NCBI GenBank assembly: GCA_035536185.1
Contig: DATLOM010000061.1
Coordinates: 1 to 64,000, forward strand
DNA length: 64,000 nucleotides
Reading direction: 5' to 3'
Source of the DNA: GCA-2861595 sp035536185
GTDB taxonomy: Bacteria > Actinomycetota > Acidimicrobiia > Acidimicrobiales > GCA-2861595
In this document: positions 1 to 7,924 of the stretch, piece after piece
Position numbering within the stretch: the first letter of the stretch is position 1
How the letters are laid out: each line of letters opens with the position of its first letter
Program-made: the position numbers and the translations under genes
Notes under the pieces: model-generated
The model's database searches: none
Told to the model about the DNA's origin: nothing
Seen by the model: only the letters and a program-made list of their open reading frames with translations

Positions 1-1
1 C

Positions 2-2431
2 AACGTGCGCAACACCGGCAGCCTGGTGATCAACAAGACCACCACCGGCGGCACCGGCACCTTCACCTTCGTGGTGAACTGCTCGGAGGACGCCTTCGAC
101 CAGGCGGTCACCATCGTCGACAGCGGCTCGCAGACCATCACCGGCATCCCCACCGGGACCACCTGCACGGTCGCCGAGAACGCCGCCACCGGCTTCACCA
201 GCACCGTGACCACCGGGTCCAGCCCCGTCACCATCGGCTCGGGGAGCAACACCATCGGGTTCACCAACGTGCGCAACACCGGCAGCCTGGTCGTCAACAA
301 GACCACCACCGGCGGCTCCGGCACCTTCACCTTCGTGGTGAACTGCGACGGCACCGACTTCGACCGGACCGTGACCATCGTCAACAGCGGCTCTCATACC
401 ATCACCGGCATCCCCACGGGGACCGTCTGCTCGGTCACCGAGAACGCCGCCACCGGGTTCACCAGCACCGTGACAACCGGATCGAGCCCCGTCACCATCG
501 GCTCGGGGAACAACACCATCGGTTTCACCAACGTGCGCAACACCGGCAGCCTGGTCGTCAACAAGACCACCACCGGCGGCTCCGGCACCTTCACCTTCGT
601 GGTCGACTGCGACGGCATCCTCTTCGACCAGACGGTGACCATCGTCAACTCCGGCTCGCAGACCATCACCGGCATCCCCACCGGGACCGTCTGCTCGGTC
701 ACCGAGAACGCCGCCACCGGCTTCACCAGCACCGTGACCACCGGGTCGAGCCCCGTCACCATCGGCTCGGGGAACAACGCCATCGGTTTCACCAACGTGC
801 GCAACACCGGCAGCCTGGTCGTCAACAAGACCACCACCGGCGGCACGGGGACGTTCACCTTCGTGGTCGACTGCTCCGAGAACGCCTTCGACCAGACGGT
901 CACCATCGTCGACAGCGGCTCGCAGACCATCACCGGCATCCCCACCGGCACCACCTGCACCGTGGTCGAGACGCCTCATCCCGACTTCAGCAGCGCCATC
1001 ACCACCGGATCGAGCCCCATCAGCATCGGGAGCGGTACCACCACGGTGGGCTTCACCAACACTGCGCTCCTGCCGACCTTGGGCGTCGTCAAGACGGCTG
1101 ACGCCGCCAGCGTCAGCTCCGGCAGCCCGATCGGGTTCACCGTCACGGTTTCGAACTCCGGCCCCGGCACGGCCAGGAACGTGACGCTGAACGACCCACT
1201 GCCGCCCGCCGTCGGGGTCAGCTGGTCCATCAGCCCGGCCTACGCCGGCCCCGGCACGTGCTCCATCTCTGGCACAGCGCCGGCACAGGTGCTCAACTGC
1301 GCCTTCGGCAACCTGGCCCCGGGTGCCAGCGCCCCTGTTCACGTGGTGAGCGCCACCACCTCGGCAACCTCGGGGAACCTGGTGAACAGGGCGACGGCCC
1401 GGGCCGACAACAATCCGCCCGTCGACGATGACGCGGAGATCCTGATCAACCGGCCGGGCCTGAGCGTGGCAAAGGTGGCCGATGCCACCAGCATCAGCTC
1501 CGGTAGCCCGATCGGCTTCACGGTGACCGTTTCCAATGCCGGCCCGGGTACGGCCACCAACGTCGTGCTCAGCGACCCGCTCCCCTCGGGGACGGGGATC
1601 AGCTGGTCGATCAGCCCAGCTCGTGCCGGTTGCGCCGTCACCGGAGCAGTTGGGTCCCAGGTCCTGTCCTGCACCTTCGGTGACATGGCTCCCGCGGCCA
1701 CAGCCACTGTGCATGTCGTGAGCGCCACCACGGCGGCCACGTCAGGCACCTTCACCAACACCGCCACGGTCAGGGCCGACAATCACGAGCCGGTGACGGC
1801 CATCGCCAACGTCGTGGTCAACAAGCCCAACCTGACCATCACCAAGGCCGCCGATGCCGCCTCGGTGGTCGCCGGCAACCCCATCGGCTTCACCGTCACG
1901 GTGTCCAACGCCGGTCCCGGCACGGCAACCAACGTCACGGTGACTGACCCCCTGCCCGGTGGGACCGGCATCGACTGGTCGATCAGTCCGGCTACCACCG
2001 GCTGCTCGATCACCGGCGCCGCCCCCACTCAGACGCTCACCTGCACGGTGGCGAGCCTGGCCTCGGGTGCTTCGCTGGCCGTGCACGTGGTGAGCGCCAC
2101 GACGGCGGGCACCCTTGGCACCTTCGACAACTCGGCGACAGCCAGGGCCGACAACCACCCAGCGGTGACAGCCGACGCCACCACGATGGTCCTTGCCCCA
2201 GCAGTGGTGGCCGGGGTGATCATCGAGCGGGCGGCGCCGGCGGTAATCGCACCGGCGGTCATCCTCCCGGCACCTGCCCCCCCGGCACCGCCGGCTCCGG
2301 CAGTGGCCGTTGCCGCCGCGGCGCCGGCCACGCTGCCCCGCACCGGCAGTGACCCGCTCACCCTGCTGTTCGCCGGCATCCTGCTCATCGCCACCGGCGT
2401 CAGGTTCCGGCGCTGGGGCCGCCGGACCTGA
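2..2431 (+). CDS. LPRTG-anchored repeat surface protein (5' end outside window)
   Basis: This is the C-terminal 809 residues of a cell-wall-anchored adhesin-like protein. The frame is open to the window edge, and the residues at the edge (NVRNTGS) match the repeat junctions further on, so more repeats lie upstream. It has four DUF5979-like repeats of 88 residues (about residues 1-355), then three DUF11-like repeats (about 360-720) with the GFTVTVSN.GPGTA motif, then a proline/alanine-rich wall spacer. The C-terminus is a sorting signal: LPRTGSDP, a hydrophobic segment and a basic tail (RRWGRRT). Such proteins are exported by Sec and linked to the wall by a sortase; no sortase gene is in this window. 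The ligand is unknown. A 26-base hairpin follows the stop codon. Confidence 0.85.
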   Translation, partial: NVRNTGSLVINKTTTGGTGTFTFVVNCSEDAFDQAVTIVDSGSQTITGIPTGTTCTVAENAATGFTSTVTTGSSPVTIGSGSNTIGFTNVRNTGSLVVNKTTTGGSGTFTFVVNCDGTDFDRTVTIVNSGSHTITGIPTGTVCSVTENAATGFTSTVTTGSSPVTIGSGNNTIGFTNVRNTGSLVVNKTTTGGSGTFTFVVDCDGILFDQTVTIVNSGSQTITGIPTGTVCSVTENAATGFTSTVTTGSSPVTIGSGNNAIGFTNVRNTGSLVVNKTTTGGTGTFTFVVDCSENAFDQTVTIVDSGSQTITGIPTGTTCTVVETPHPDFSSAITTGSSPISIGSGTTTVGFTNTALLPTLGVVKTADAASVSSGSPIGFTVTVSNSGPGTARNVTLNDPLPPAVGVSWSISPAYAGPGTCSISGTAPAQVLNCAFGNLAPGASAPVHVVSATTSATSGNLVNRATARADNNPPVDDDAEILINRPGLSVAKVADATSISSGSPIGFTVTVSNAGPGTATNVVLSDPLPSGTGISWSISPARAGCAVTGAVGSQVLSCTFGDMAPAATATVHVVSATTAATSGTFTNTATVRADNHEPVTAIANVVVNKPNLTITKAADAASVVAGNPIGFTVTVSNAGPGTATNVTVTDPLPGGTGIDWSISPATTGCSITGAAPTQTLTCTVASLASGASLAVHVVSATTAGTLGTFDNSATARADNHPAVTADATTMVLAPAVVAGVIIERAAPAVIAPAVILPAPAPPAPPAPAVAVAAAAPATLPRTGSDPLTLLFAGILLIATGVRFRRWGRRT
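11..1066 (+). repeat. Four 264-bp tandem coding repeats
   Basis: Four direct repeats start at 11, 275, 539 and 803 with an exact 264-base period (88 codons). The first three are nearly identical at DNA level; the fourth diverges in its second half after about 960. The near identity, including silent positions, implies recent duplication or ongoing homogenisation. The array probably continues to the left of the window. Confidence 0.95.
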
Positions 2432-2449
2432 CCAAGGTCAATGTGCGGA

Positions 2450-2475
2450 GATGGCGGGCCTTCGGGCCCGCCATC
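2450..2475 (+). terminator. Hairpin terminator after surface protein
   Basis: A perfect 11-bp stem (GATGGCGGGCC) with a TTCG tetraloop lies 19 bases after the stop codon. There is no clear T-run. It sits between convergent genes and could act on both strands. The 190 bases from here to 2665 hold no convincing gene. Confidence 0.7.
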
Positions 2476-2665
2476 TTCGCGTCCCGGCGTGCGGTCTTCC
2501 CCGTCTAGTGCCGTGACCGGTGACGTTCGCCTGCGTATCGGCGAGCCAGGGGCGTCGCTCGCAAGGCCGCAGGACGAAGCCATAGCCGTGCCCTACGTCA
2601 AGGACGAGAACGCCGCGAGCGGCGTCATCTGGCCGGCGACGTGGCAGACGTTGCCGGTCAGGGCA

Positions 2666-2920
2666 CTAGTTGCGACGGTGGCGGCGGACGAAGCTGAGGA
2701 AGACGGCGCCCACGGCGCCCAGCACGGCAGCCAGCAGCAGGGCCAGCCCGAGGGCGAGGCGACCACTGAGGAACAGGAAGCTCACCTTCACCTTGTCGGT
2801 GTTCTGGAGGACGAACACGGCGACGGCGACCAGGGGCAGGAGCCCGGCCACGAGCGACGCCCACTGTCGTGGTGAAGCCGAGCGGCCGAAGCCGGGTTCA
2901 TCGTGCCCGTGATCAGGCAC
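2666..2920 (-). CDS. LapA-domain (DUF1049) small membrane protein
   Basis: An 84-residue membrane protein of the lipopolysaccharide-assembly-protein-A (DUF1049) type. It has a soluble N-terminus of about 20 residues, TM1 (about 22-40, ending VFVLQNTDKV), the family's FLFLSGRLALG turn, TM2 (about 54-74) and a basic RRHRR tail. The QNTDKV...V.FLF pattern is what identifies the family. The GTG start overlaps the end of thiH by eight bases, so it is probably cotranscribed with thiG-thiH, but no functional link to thiamine is evident. Its role in a monoderm is unknown. Confidence 0.75.
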   Translation of the reverse strand: MPDHGHDEPGFGRSASPRQWASLVAGLLPLVAVAVFVLQNTDKVKVSFLFLSGRLALGLALLLAAVLGAVGAVFLSFVRRHRRN

Positions 2921-4139
2921 GTTGCCAATCCTTCCAGACGGGGTCGTAGCCGGCCCGTCTCAGCACCGTCGCCACCTCGGCCGGCGAGCGGGTGTCGGCC
3001 ACCTCGAACTGCTGTTGGGCCCCGCTGGCGTCGGCGTACCCGCCGGGGTCCGTCTGGGACCCCGCCGACAGGTGGGTGACGCCGAGGGGGAGGAGAGCAT
3101 CACGGAACTGTGCCGTCTCCCTCGTCGACAGCACCAGGCCGGCGTCGGGGAGCAGAAGGCGCAGGGCACAGAGAAGCTGCACGAAGTCCCGGTCGCCCAG
3201 GGGGCCCGTCGGCTCGAAGCCGCCGGCTGCGGGGCGCAGGCGGGGTAGCGAGAGCGTCACCTCGCACCGCCACCATCTCCGGCTGAGGGCTCGGGCATGG
3301 GTGGCCAGCGCCAGCGCATCGGTCCGCCAGTCGGGGTGGAGCCCCAGAAGGGCACCGATACCTAGGCGACGCATTCCCGCTTCGGCGCCACGGTCGGGTG
3401 CCGAAAGGCGCCAGTCGTAGTTGCGCTTCTTGCCCCGCAGATGGACCTCGCCGTAGGTGGCACGGTCGTAGGTCTCCTGGTAGACGACGAGGCCGTCACA
3501 CCCGGCATCGACCAGGCGGCGGTAGGTCGCGGTGTCCCAGACCTGCACTTCCAGGGACAGCGACGGCACCAAGGGGGCCAGGGCGGCCACACAGTCGACG
3601 ATGTAGTCCTTGCCGACGATCCGGGCGTGCTCGCCGGCCACGAGCAGCAGGTGCCGGAACCCGCGGTCGACCAGCTCACGGGCCTCGGCCAGCACCTCGT
3701 CCGGGGCCAGCGTCCGCCTGGGCACCTCGTTGCCGGCGGAGAACCCGCAGTAGGTACAGGTGGAGACGCACTCGTTCGACAGGTACAGCGGGGCGAAGAG
3801 GTGGACGGTGCGCCCGAAGCGGCGGACGGTGGCCTCGTGGGCCAGCTGGGCCATGTCCTCGATCCTGTGGGCGGCCGCCGGCGACAGGAGAACGGCGAAG
3901 TCGGACAGCCCGCGCCGTGGTGCCGATAGGGCCCGCTCCACGTCGCCGGCCGTGGCCCGATCGGCCAGCGCCCGCAGGGGCGCCAGGTCGGTGGCGAGGA
4001 GCTCGGCGGCGGCGCTGCCGGCGGGGACGCCCACGGGGCGTGACTCGAGGATCACCGGGACCTGAGGGGTCGGCGCCGTGCCCCGTGTAGAGGGATCCGG
4101 CGCCATGGCGCCGGGTCCCTCACCCACCACCGAGGTCAT
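2913..4139 (-). CDS. thiH: 2-iminoacetate synthase ThiH
   Basis: A radical SAM enzyme that cleaves tyrosine to dehydroglycine (2-iminoacetate) and p-cresol, feeding ThiG for the thiazole half of thiamine. The [4Fe-4S] motif is C124, C128 and C131 (CVSTCTYCGF). The segments DGLVVYQETYD and LHLRGKKRNY-like (GEVHLRGKKRNYDWRL) are typical of ThiH. The 408 residues are slightly longer than usual (about 375) because of an N-terminal extension. The chosen start gives an ATGA overlap with the thiG stop; a second ATG at 4106 is possible. The frame stays open upstream inside thiG, but that part is a shadow. Most actinobacteria use the oxygen-dependent ThiO here. Confidence 0.9.
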   Translation of the reverse strand: MTSVVGEGPGAMAPDPSTRGTAPTPQVPVILESRPVGVPAGSAAAELLATDLAPLRALADRATAGDVERALSAPRRGLSDFAVLLSPAAAHRIEDMAQLAHEATVRRFGRTVHLFAPLYLSNECVSTCTYCGFSAGNEVPRRTLAPDEVLAEARELVDRGFRHLLLVAGEHARIVGKDYIVDCVAALAPLVPSLSLEVQVWDTATYRRLVDAGCDGLVVYQETYDRATYGEVHLRGKKRNYDWRLSAPDRGAEAGMRRLGIGALLGLHPDWRTDALALATHARALSRRWWRCEVTLSLPRLRPAAGGFEPTGPLGDRDFVQLLCALRLLLPDAGLVLSTRETAQFRDALLPLGVTHLSAGSQTDPGGYADASGAQQQFEVADTRSPAEVATVLRRAGYDPVWKDWQRA

Positions 4140-4906
4140 GGCGCCAGGAAGCCGGTGAGGGGTGAGCTGGCTGCCGCGCCGCTGCCCGGCGGCGCCAGGC
4201 CCGCCGACCATCCCCGACGGCCCGCCTCGACGGCGAGGCGGAAGGCTCCCGCCATGGCCGCCGGGTCGCGGGCCGTGCCGATGGCCGTGTTGACCAGAAC
4301 TGCGTCGGCGCCGAGCTCCATGGCCTCCGCGGCCTGGCTCGGCGCGCCGATGCCGGCGTCGACCACCACGGGAACGAGGGCCTGCTCGACGATGATCTCC
4401 AGGGCGGCCTTGGTGCGCAGGCCCTGGTTCGAGCCGATCCAGGACCCGAGGGGCATCACCGTGGCGCAACCCACCTCCTCGAGGCGCTTGCACAGCACCG
4501 GGTCGGCGTTCACGTAGGGGAGCACGACGAAACCCTCGGCGCACAGCACCTCCGCCGCCTTCAAGGTCTCCACCGGGTCGGGCAGCAGGTAACGGGGGTC
4601 CGGAGTCACCTCCAGCTTGATCCACTCCGGGAGCTCGGCGGCGCGGGCCAGCCGGGCCAGCCGGATCGCCTCGCCGGCGTCCACGGCGCCGCTGGTGTTG
4701 GTGAGCAGGAGGACCCCGGGGGGGAGGGCATCCAGGATGTCCTCGGGGGCGGTGGGGTCCACCCGGCGAAGGGCGACGGTCACCATCTCGGTGCCCGAGG
4801 CGGCGATGGCCGCGCTCAACGACTCGTTGGAAGGGAACTTGCCCGTTCCGAGGAAGAGGCGGGAGGAGAGCTCCCTGCCGGCGATGACGAGGGGATCCCG
4901 GTCCAT
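4136..4906 (-). CDS. thiG: Thiazole synthase ThiG
   Basis: 256 residues, normal for the family. ThiG condenses deoxyxylulose phosphate, ThiS-thiocarboxylate and dehydroglycine into thiazole phosphate. The Schiff-base lysine is K97 in EWIKLEVTPD. Other family segments are FLGTGKF, YVNADPVL, MPLGSWIGSNQG and VDAGIGAPS. It is first in a minus-strand operon with thiH. A TACGCT box (4916-4921) ends nine bases before the ATG and there is no good Shine-Dalgarno, so it may be leaderless. No thiS, thiF or thiO is nearby, and no TPP riboswitch is recognisable upstream. Confidence 0.93.
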   Translation of the reverse strand: MDRDPLVIAGRELSSRLFLGTGKFPSNESLSAAIAASGTEMVTVALRRVDPTAPEDILDALPPGVLLLTNTSGAVDAGEAIRLARLARAAELPEWIKLEVTPDPRYLLPDPVETLKAAEVLCAEGFVVLPYVNADPVLCKRLEEVGCATVMPLGSWIGSNQGLRTKAALEIIVEQALVPVVVDAGIGAPSQAAEAMELGADAVLVNTAIGTARDPAAMAGAFRLAVEAGRRGWSAGLAPPGSGAAASSPLTGFLAP

Positions 4907-4995
4907 CCTGTCGCTAGCGTACCGGCAGTGCGCTACCGGACCGTCGAGGAGTCAGGGGCCCTTCTGCCCTGCAGCGGGGGGCGAGGGGAGGCGAC

Positions 4996-5085
4996 GTGAG
5001 CACCCGCAAGCTCATCATCGCCGCCCTCGTGCTCGGCCTGGCCATCCTGCTGGCGTCGGCCATACAGCTCTTCCTCGCCACGTAA
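4996..5085 (+). CDS. Tiny single-span membrane protein
   Basis: A 29-codon ORF (GTG start, TAA stop) preceded by a strong GGGGAGG ribosome site seven bases upstream. The peptide has a basic N-terminus (STRKL) and then one hydrophobic span that fills the rest (IIAALVLGLAILLASAIQLF), ending LAT. It lies between divergent thiG and lpdA and stops 35 bases before lpdA. The good ribosome site and clean TM composition suggest a real small membrane protein, but I recognise no function. It is short enough to be missed by most gene callers. Confidence 0.5.
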   Translation: MSTRKLIIAALVLGLAILLASAIQLFLAT

Positions 5086-5108
5086 CGGAGGCCCGCGAAC
5101 CTGGTCGG

Positions 5109-5114
5109 TAGGCT
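5109..5114 (+). promoter_or_regulatory. Leaderless -10 box of lpdA
   Basis: TAGGCT ends six bases before the ATG at 5121. There is no Shine-Dalgarno, so transcription probably starts at the A of the start codon. Same layout as at 37862, 43515, 59890 and 60145. Confidence 0.6.
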
Positions 5115-5120
5115 CCGGGC

Positions 5121-6509
5121 ATGGCCGAGCAGTTCGATGTGGTGGTGGTGGGCGGCGGCCCCGGCGGGTACGCCGCCGCGCTCTACGCCGCCGGTGCCGG
5201 CCTGTCCGTCGCCGTGGTGGAGAAGGACAAGGTCGGAGGCACGTGCCTCCATCGGGGGTGCATCCCCGCCAAGGAGCTCCTGGAGACGGCATCGGTGTTC
5301 CGCACCGTGGCCAGCGCCAAGGAGTTCGGGGTGCAGGCCGAGCAGCCAGGCGTCGACTTCTCGGTCACCCAGCAGCGCAAGCAGAAGGTGGTCAACCAGC
5401 TGTGGAAGGGCCTTCAGGGCCTACTGAAGCGCCGCAAGGTCACCATGGTGGCGGGCACCGGCCGCCTGGCCCCGAACCGTCACGTGAAGGTGAGCGACGG
5501 CACCGAGCTGATCGGCCGCCATGTCATCCTCGCCACCGGCTCGGTGCCCCGCTCCATTCCCGGTTTCGACGTGGACGGGAGCATCGTCGTCACCTCGGAC
5601 GAGATGCTGTCACTGGACCGCCTGCCGACCTCGGCCGCGGTCATAGGCGGCGGCGCCATCGGCTGCGAGTTCGCCTCCATGATGAGCGACCTCGGCGTGA
5701 AGGTGACCCTCCTGGAGGCCCTGCCGAAGCTCCTGCCGGGCTGCGACACCGACGTGGTCGACGTGGTGGCCCGGTCCTTCGAGAAGCGGGGGATCGACGT
5801 ACGCCTTGGGGTTCAGGTCAGCGGCCACACGCCAGCGGAGGGCGGCACGACCGTCGCCTTCGGTGACGACGAGCAGGTCAAGGTGGACATGGTGGTCGTG
5901 TCGGTGGGCCGGCGCCCCCTGTCCGACGGGTTGCTGGACGAAGGCACCGGCGTGGAACTGGACGAACGGGGTTTCGTTCGGGTCGACGAGCTCGGCCGCA
6001 CCGGTGCGGACGGCGTGTACGCCGTGGGCGACGTGGTCGCCACGCCGCAGCTGGCCCACGTGGGCTTCGCCGAGGCCATCGTGGCCGTGAAGCACATCCT
6101 CGGCGAGTCGCCTGTGCCCGTCGACTACACGAGGGTGCCGTGGTGCATCTACACCTACCCGGAGGTCGCCTTCGCCGGGATGTCGGAGCAGGCGGCGCGG
6201 GAGGCGGGGATCGAGGTGGTGGCCAAGAAGGACGCCTTCGCCGGCAACGGCCGGGCCCTCATCCTCGGGGAGCCGGAGGGGCTGGTCAAGGTCATCGCCG
6301 AACGCGGTCCCGATGGCGCACCCGGCCGGATCCTGGGCGTCCACATGGTGGGGCCGTGGGTCACCGAACAGCTCGGTCAGGCCTACCTGGCCCTGAACTG
6401 GGAAGCCACTCCGGCCGACGTGGCCCACTACATCCAGCCCCACCCCACGCTCTCCGAGGTCTTCGGGGAGACGGTGATGGCCCTGACCGTAAGAGGACTG
6501 CACCTGTGA
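5121..6509 (+). CDS. lpdA: Dihydrolipoyl dehydrogenase (E3)
   Basis: 462-residue flavoprotein that reoxidises dihydrolipoamide of 2-oxoacid dehydrogenases with NAD+. It shows the N-terminal FAD motif GGGPGGYAAA, the redox disulfide GGTCLHRGCIPAKE, the NAD-binding GGGAIGCEFA, the second FAD site YAVGDV and the C-terminal catalytic HPHPTLSE. All key residues are present, unlike the relative at 28582. It is first in an operon whose next genes overlap by four bases (E2, then LipB-LipA), so E3, its lipoyl substrate and the lipoylation enzymes are made together. Confidence 0.95.
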   Translation: MAEQFDVVVVGGGPGGYAAALYAAGAGLSVAVVEKDKVGGTCLHRGCIPAKELLETASVFRTVASAKEFGVQAEQPGVDFSVTQQRKQKVVNQLWKGLQGLLKRRKVTMVAGTGRLAPNRHVKVSDGTELIGRHVILATGSVPRSIPGFDVDGSIVVTSDEMLSLDRLPTSAAVIGGGAIGCEFASMMSDLGVKVTLLEALPKLLPGCDTDVVDVVARSFEKRGIDVRLGVQVSGHTPAEGGTTVAFGDDEQVKVDMVVVSVGRRPLSDGLLDEGTGVELDERGFVRVDELGRTGADGVYAVGDVVATPQLAHVGFAEAIVAVKHILGESPVPVDYTRVPWCIYTYPEVAFAGMSEQAAREAGIEVVAKKDAFAGNGRALILGEPEGLVKVIAERGPDGAPGRILGVHMVGPWVTEQLGQAYLALNWEATPADVAHYIQPHPTLSEVFGETVMALTVRGLHL

Positions 6510-7924
6510 GCGTCGACATCACCATGCCCCAGTTGGGCGAGACCGTCACCGAGGGCACCATCACCCGCTGGGCCAAGAAGGTCGGCGACGAGGTGGCCGA
6601 GGACGAGGTTCTCTTCGAGGTCTCGACCGACAAGGTCGATTCCGAGGTGCCTTCGCCGGCGGCCGGGGTCATCGCCGAGATACTCGTGAACGAGGGTGAG
6701 ACGGTCGACGTCGGCGTCCGCCTGGCGGTGATCGACGACGGCGCCGCCGCCGGCGCTGCCGCACCTGAACCGGAACCCGACGCCGAGCAACCGAGTCCCA
6801 CGCCTCAGGTGGACGGTGAGGAGCAGGCTCCCGCCGACGGTTCGGTCGAACCGGCCCCGGAGGCACCGGCCAGTCCGCAGGCCCCACCGGAGACGGGTGC
6901 GGCCCCGCCCGCAGCAGCCCCGCCGGCTGCGGCCCCGGAGAAGACTTCCTCGCCGGCGGCGCCGGCAGGCGCAGCCCACGACAAGCTTCTTTCGCCCATA
7001 GTGCGCCGGCTCATCTCCGAGCACGGGCTGGACGCCGATCGCATAGTGGGGACCGGCTCGGGCGGGCGGATCACCCGCAACGACGTGCAGGCGGTGATCG
7101 ACGGCCAGGGCCCGGCAGTCGCCGCGCCGGCACCGGCAGCCGCCGACGGGCAGGCCACCGCGGCCCCGCCGGCCGCCCCCGCCCTGAGTGCTCCCGCGGC
7201 GCGAGCCGGCGCCGACCAGGTCATCCCGTTCTCCAACATCCGCCGGCGCACGGCCGAGCACATGCGCCGCTCCCTCGACACCTCGGCCCACACCCTGGTG
7301 GTGGTCGAGGTCGACTACCACAACGTCGAGGCCGTGCGCCTGCCCGCCCGTGAGCAGTTCAAGGCCATCCAGGGCGTCAGCCTCAGCTACCTGCCGTTCA
7401 TCGCCCGGGCCGTCGTCGACGCCCTCCACGAGTTCCCCCTGATCAACGCCTCGGTGGGCGAGGACGAGTTGATCGTGCACCACGAGGTCAACCTGGGCAT
7501 CGCCGTGGACCTCAGCTACGAGGGCCTGATCGTGCCGGTCGTGCACGGCGCCGACGGCAAGAGGCTGGCTGCCCTCGCCCGCGACATCGCCGGCCTCGCC
7601 GGCCGGGCCCGCTCCAAGAAGTTGAGCGCAGACGACATCTCGGGCGGCACCTTCACCATCACCAACCCCGGCGGCTACGGCACCTTGCTCACAGGGCCCA
7701 TCATCAACCAGCCGCAGGTGGCGATCCTGTCCACCGACGGCGTCAAGCCCAAGCCCGTGGCCATCGCCGTGCCCGGAGGGGGTTACGCCGTCGCCGTCCA
7801 CCCCCTGGGCAACCTGGCGCTGGCCTTCGACCACCGTGCCTTCGACGGCGCCTACGCGTCGGCCTTTCTCGCCCGCGTGCGCGACACCCTGGAGACGAGG
7901 GACTGGAGCCTCGAGCTGGCGTGA
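6506..7924 (+). CDS. sucB: 2-oxoacid dehydrogenase E2 (acyltransferase)
   Basis: 472 residues starting at GTG within GTGA at the end of lpdA. Domains in order: one lipoyl domain (1-80, lipoyl lysine in VSTDKVDSE), a long Ala/Pro linker (about 85-155), the E1/E3-binding domain (about 160-195, SPIVRRLISEHGLD...GTGSGGRITRNDV), a second Ala/Pro linker, and the catalytic domain (about 235-472) with the active site DHRAFDGA. E2 transfers the acyl group to CoA. Whether it serves pyruvate or 2-oxoglutarate dehydrogenase cannot be read from sequence; in mycobacteria the equivalent gene beside lipB/lipA is dlaT. No E1 gene is in the window. Confidence 0.92.
   Translation: MSVDITMPQLGETVTEGTITRWAKKVGDEVAEDEVLFEVSTDKVDSEVPSPAAGVIAEILVNEGETVDVGVRLAVIDDGAAAGAAAPEPEPDAEQPSPTPQVDGEEQAPADGSVEPAPEAPASPQAPPETGAAPPAAAPPAAAPEKTSSPAAPAGAAHDKLLSPIVRRLISEHGLDADRIVGTGSGGRITRNDVQAVIDGQGPAVAAPAPAAADGQATAAPPAAPALSAPAARAGADQVIPFSNIRRRTAEHMRRSLDTSAHTLVVVEVDYHNVEAVRLPAREQFKAIQGVSLSYLPFIARAVVDALHEFPLINASVGEDELIVHHEVNLGIAVDLSYEGLIVPVVHGADGKRLAALARDIAGLAGRARSKKLSADDISGGTFTITNPGGYGTLLTGPIINQPQVAILSTDGVKPKPVAIAVPGGGYAVAVHPLGNLALAFDHRAFDGAYASAFLARVRDTLETRDWSLELA

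Noticed and set aside
394..2583. Long minus-strand open frames through the surface-protein repeats
   Set aside because: They mirror the repeat codons of the plus gene, lack ribosome sites and encode no recognisable domain; they arise from GC-rich codon use.
5090..5120. GAACCTGGTCGG before lpdA resembles part of a TPP riboswitch core
   Set aside because: The other conserved parts (CTGAGA, ACCC helix) are absent, the strand and neighbour (lpdA) do not fit, and the match ends in a -10 box.
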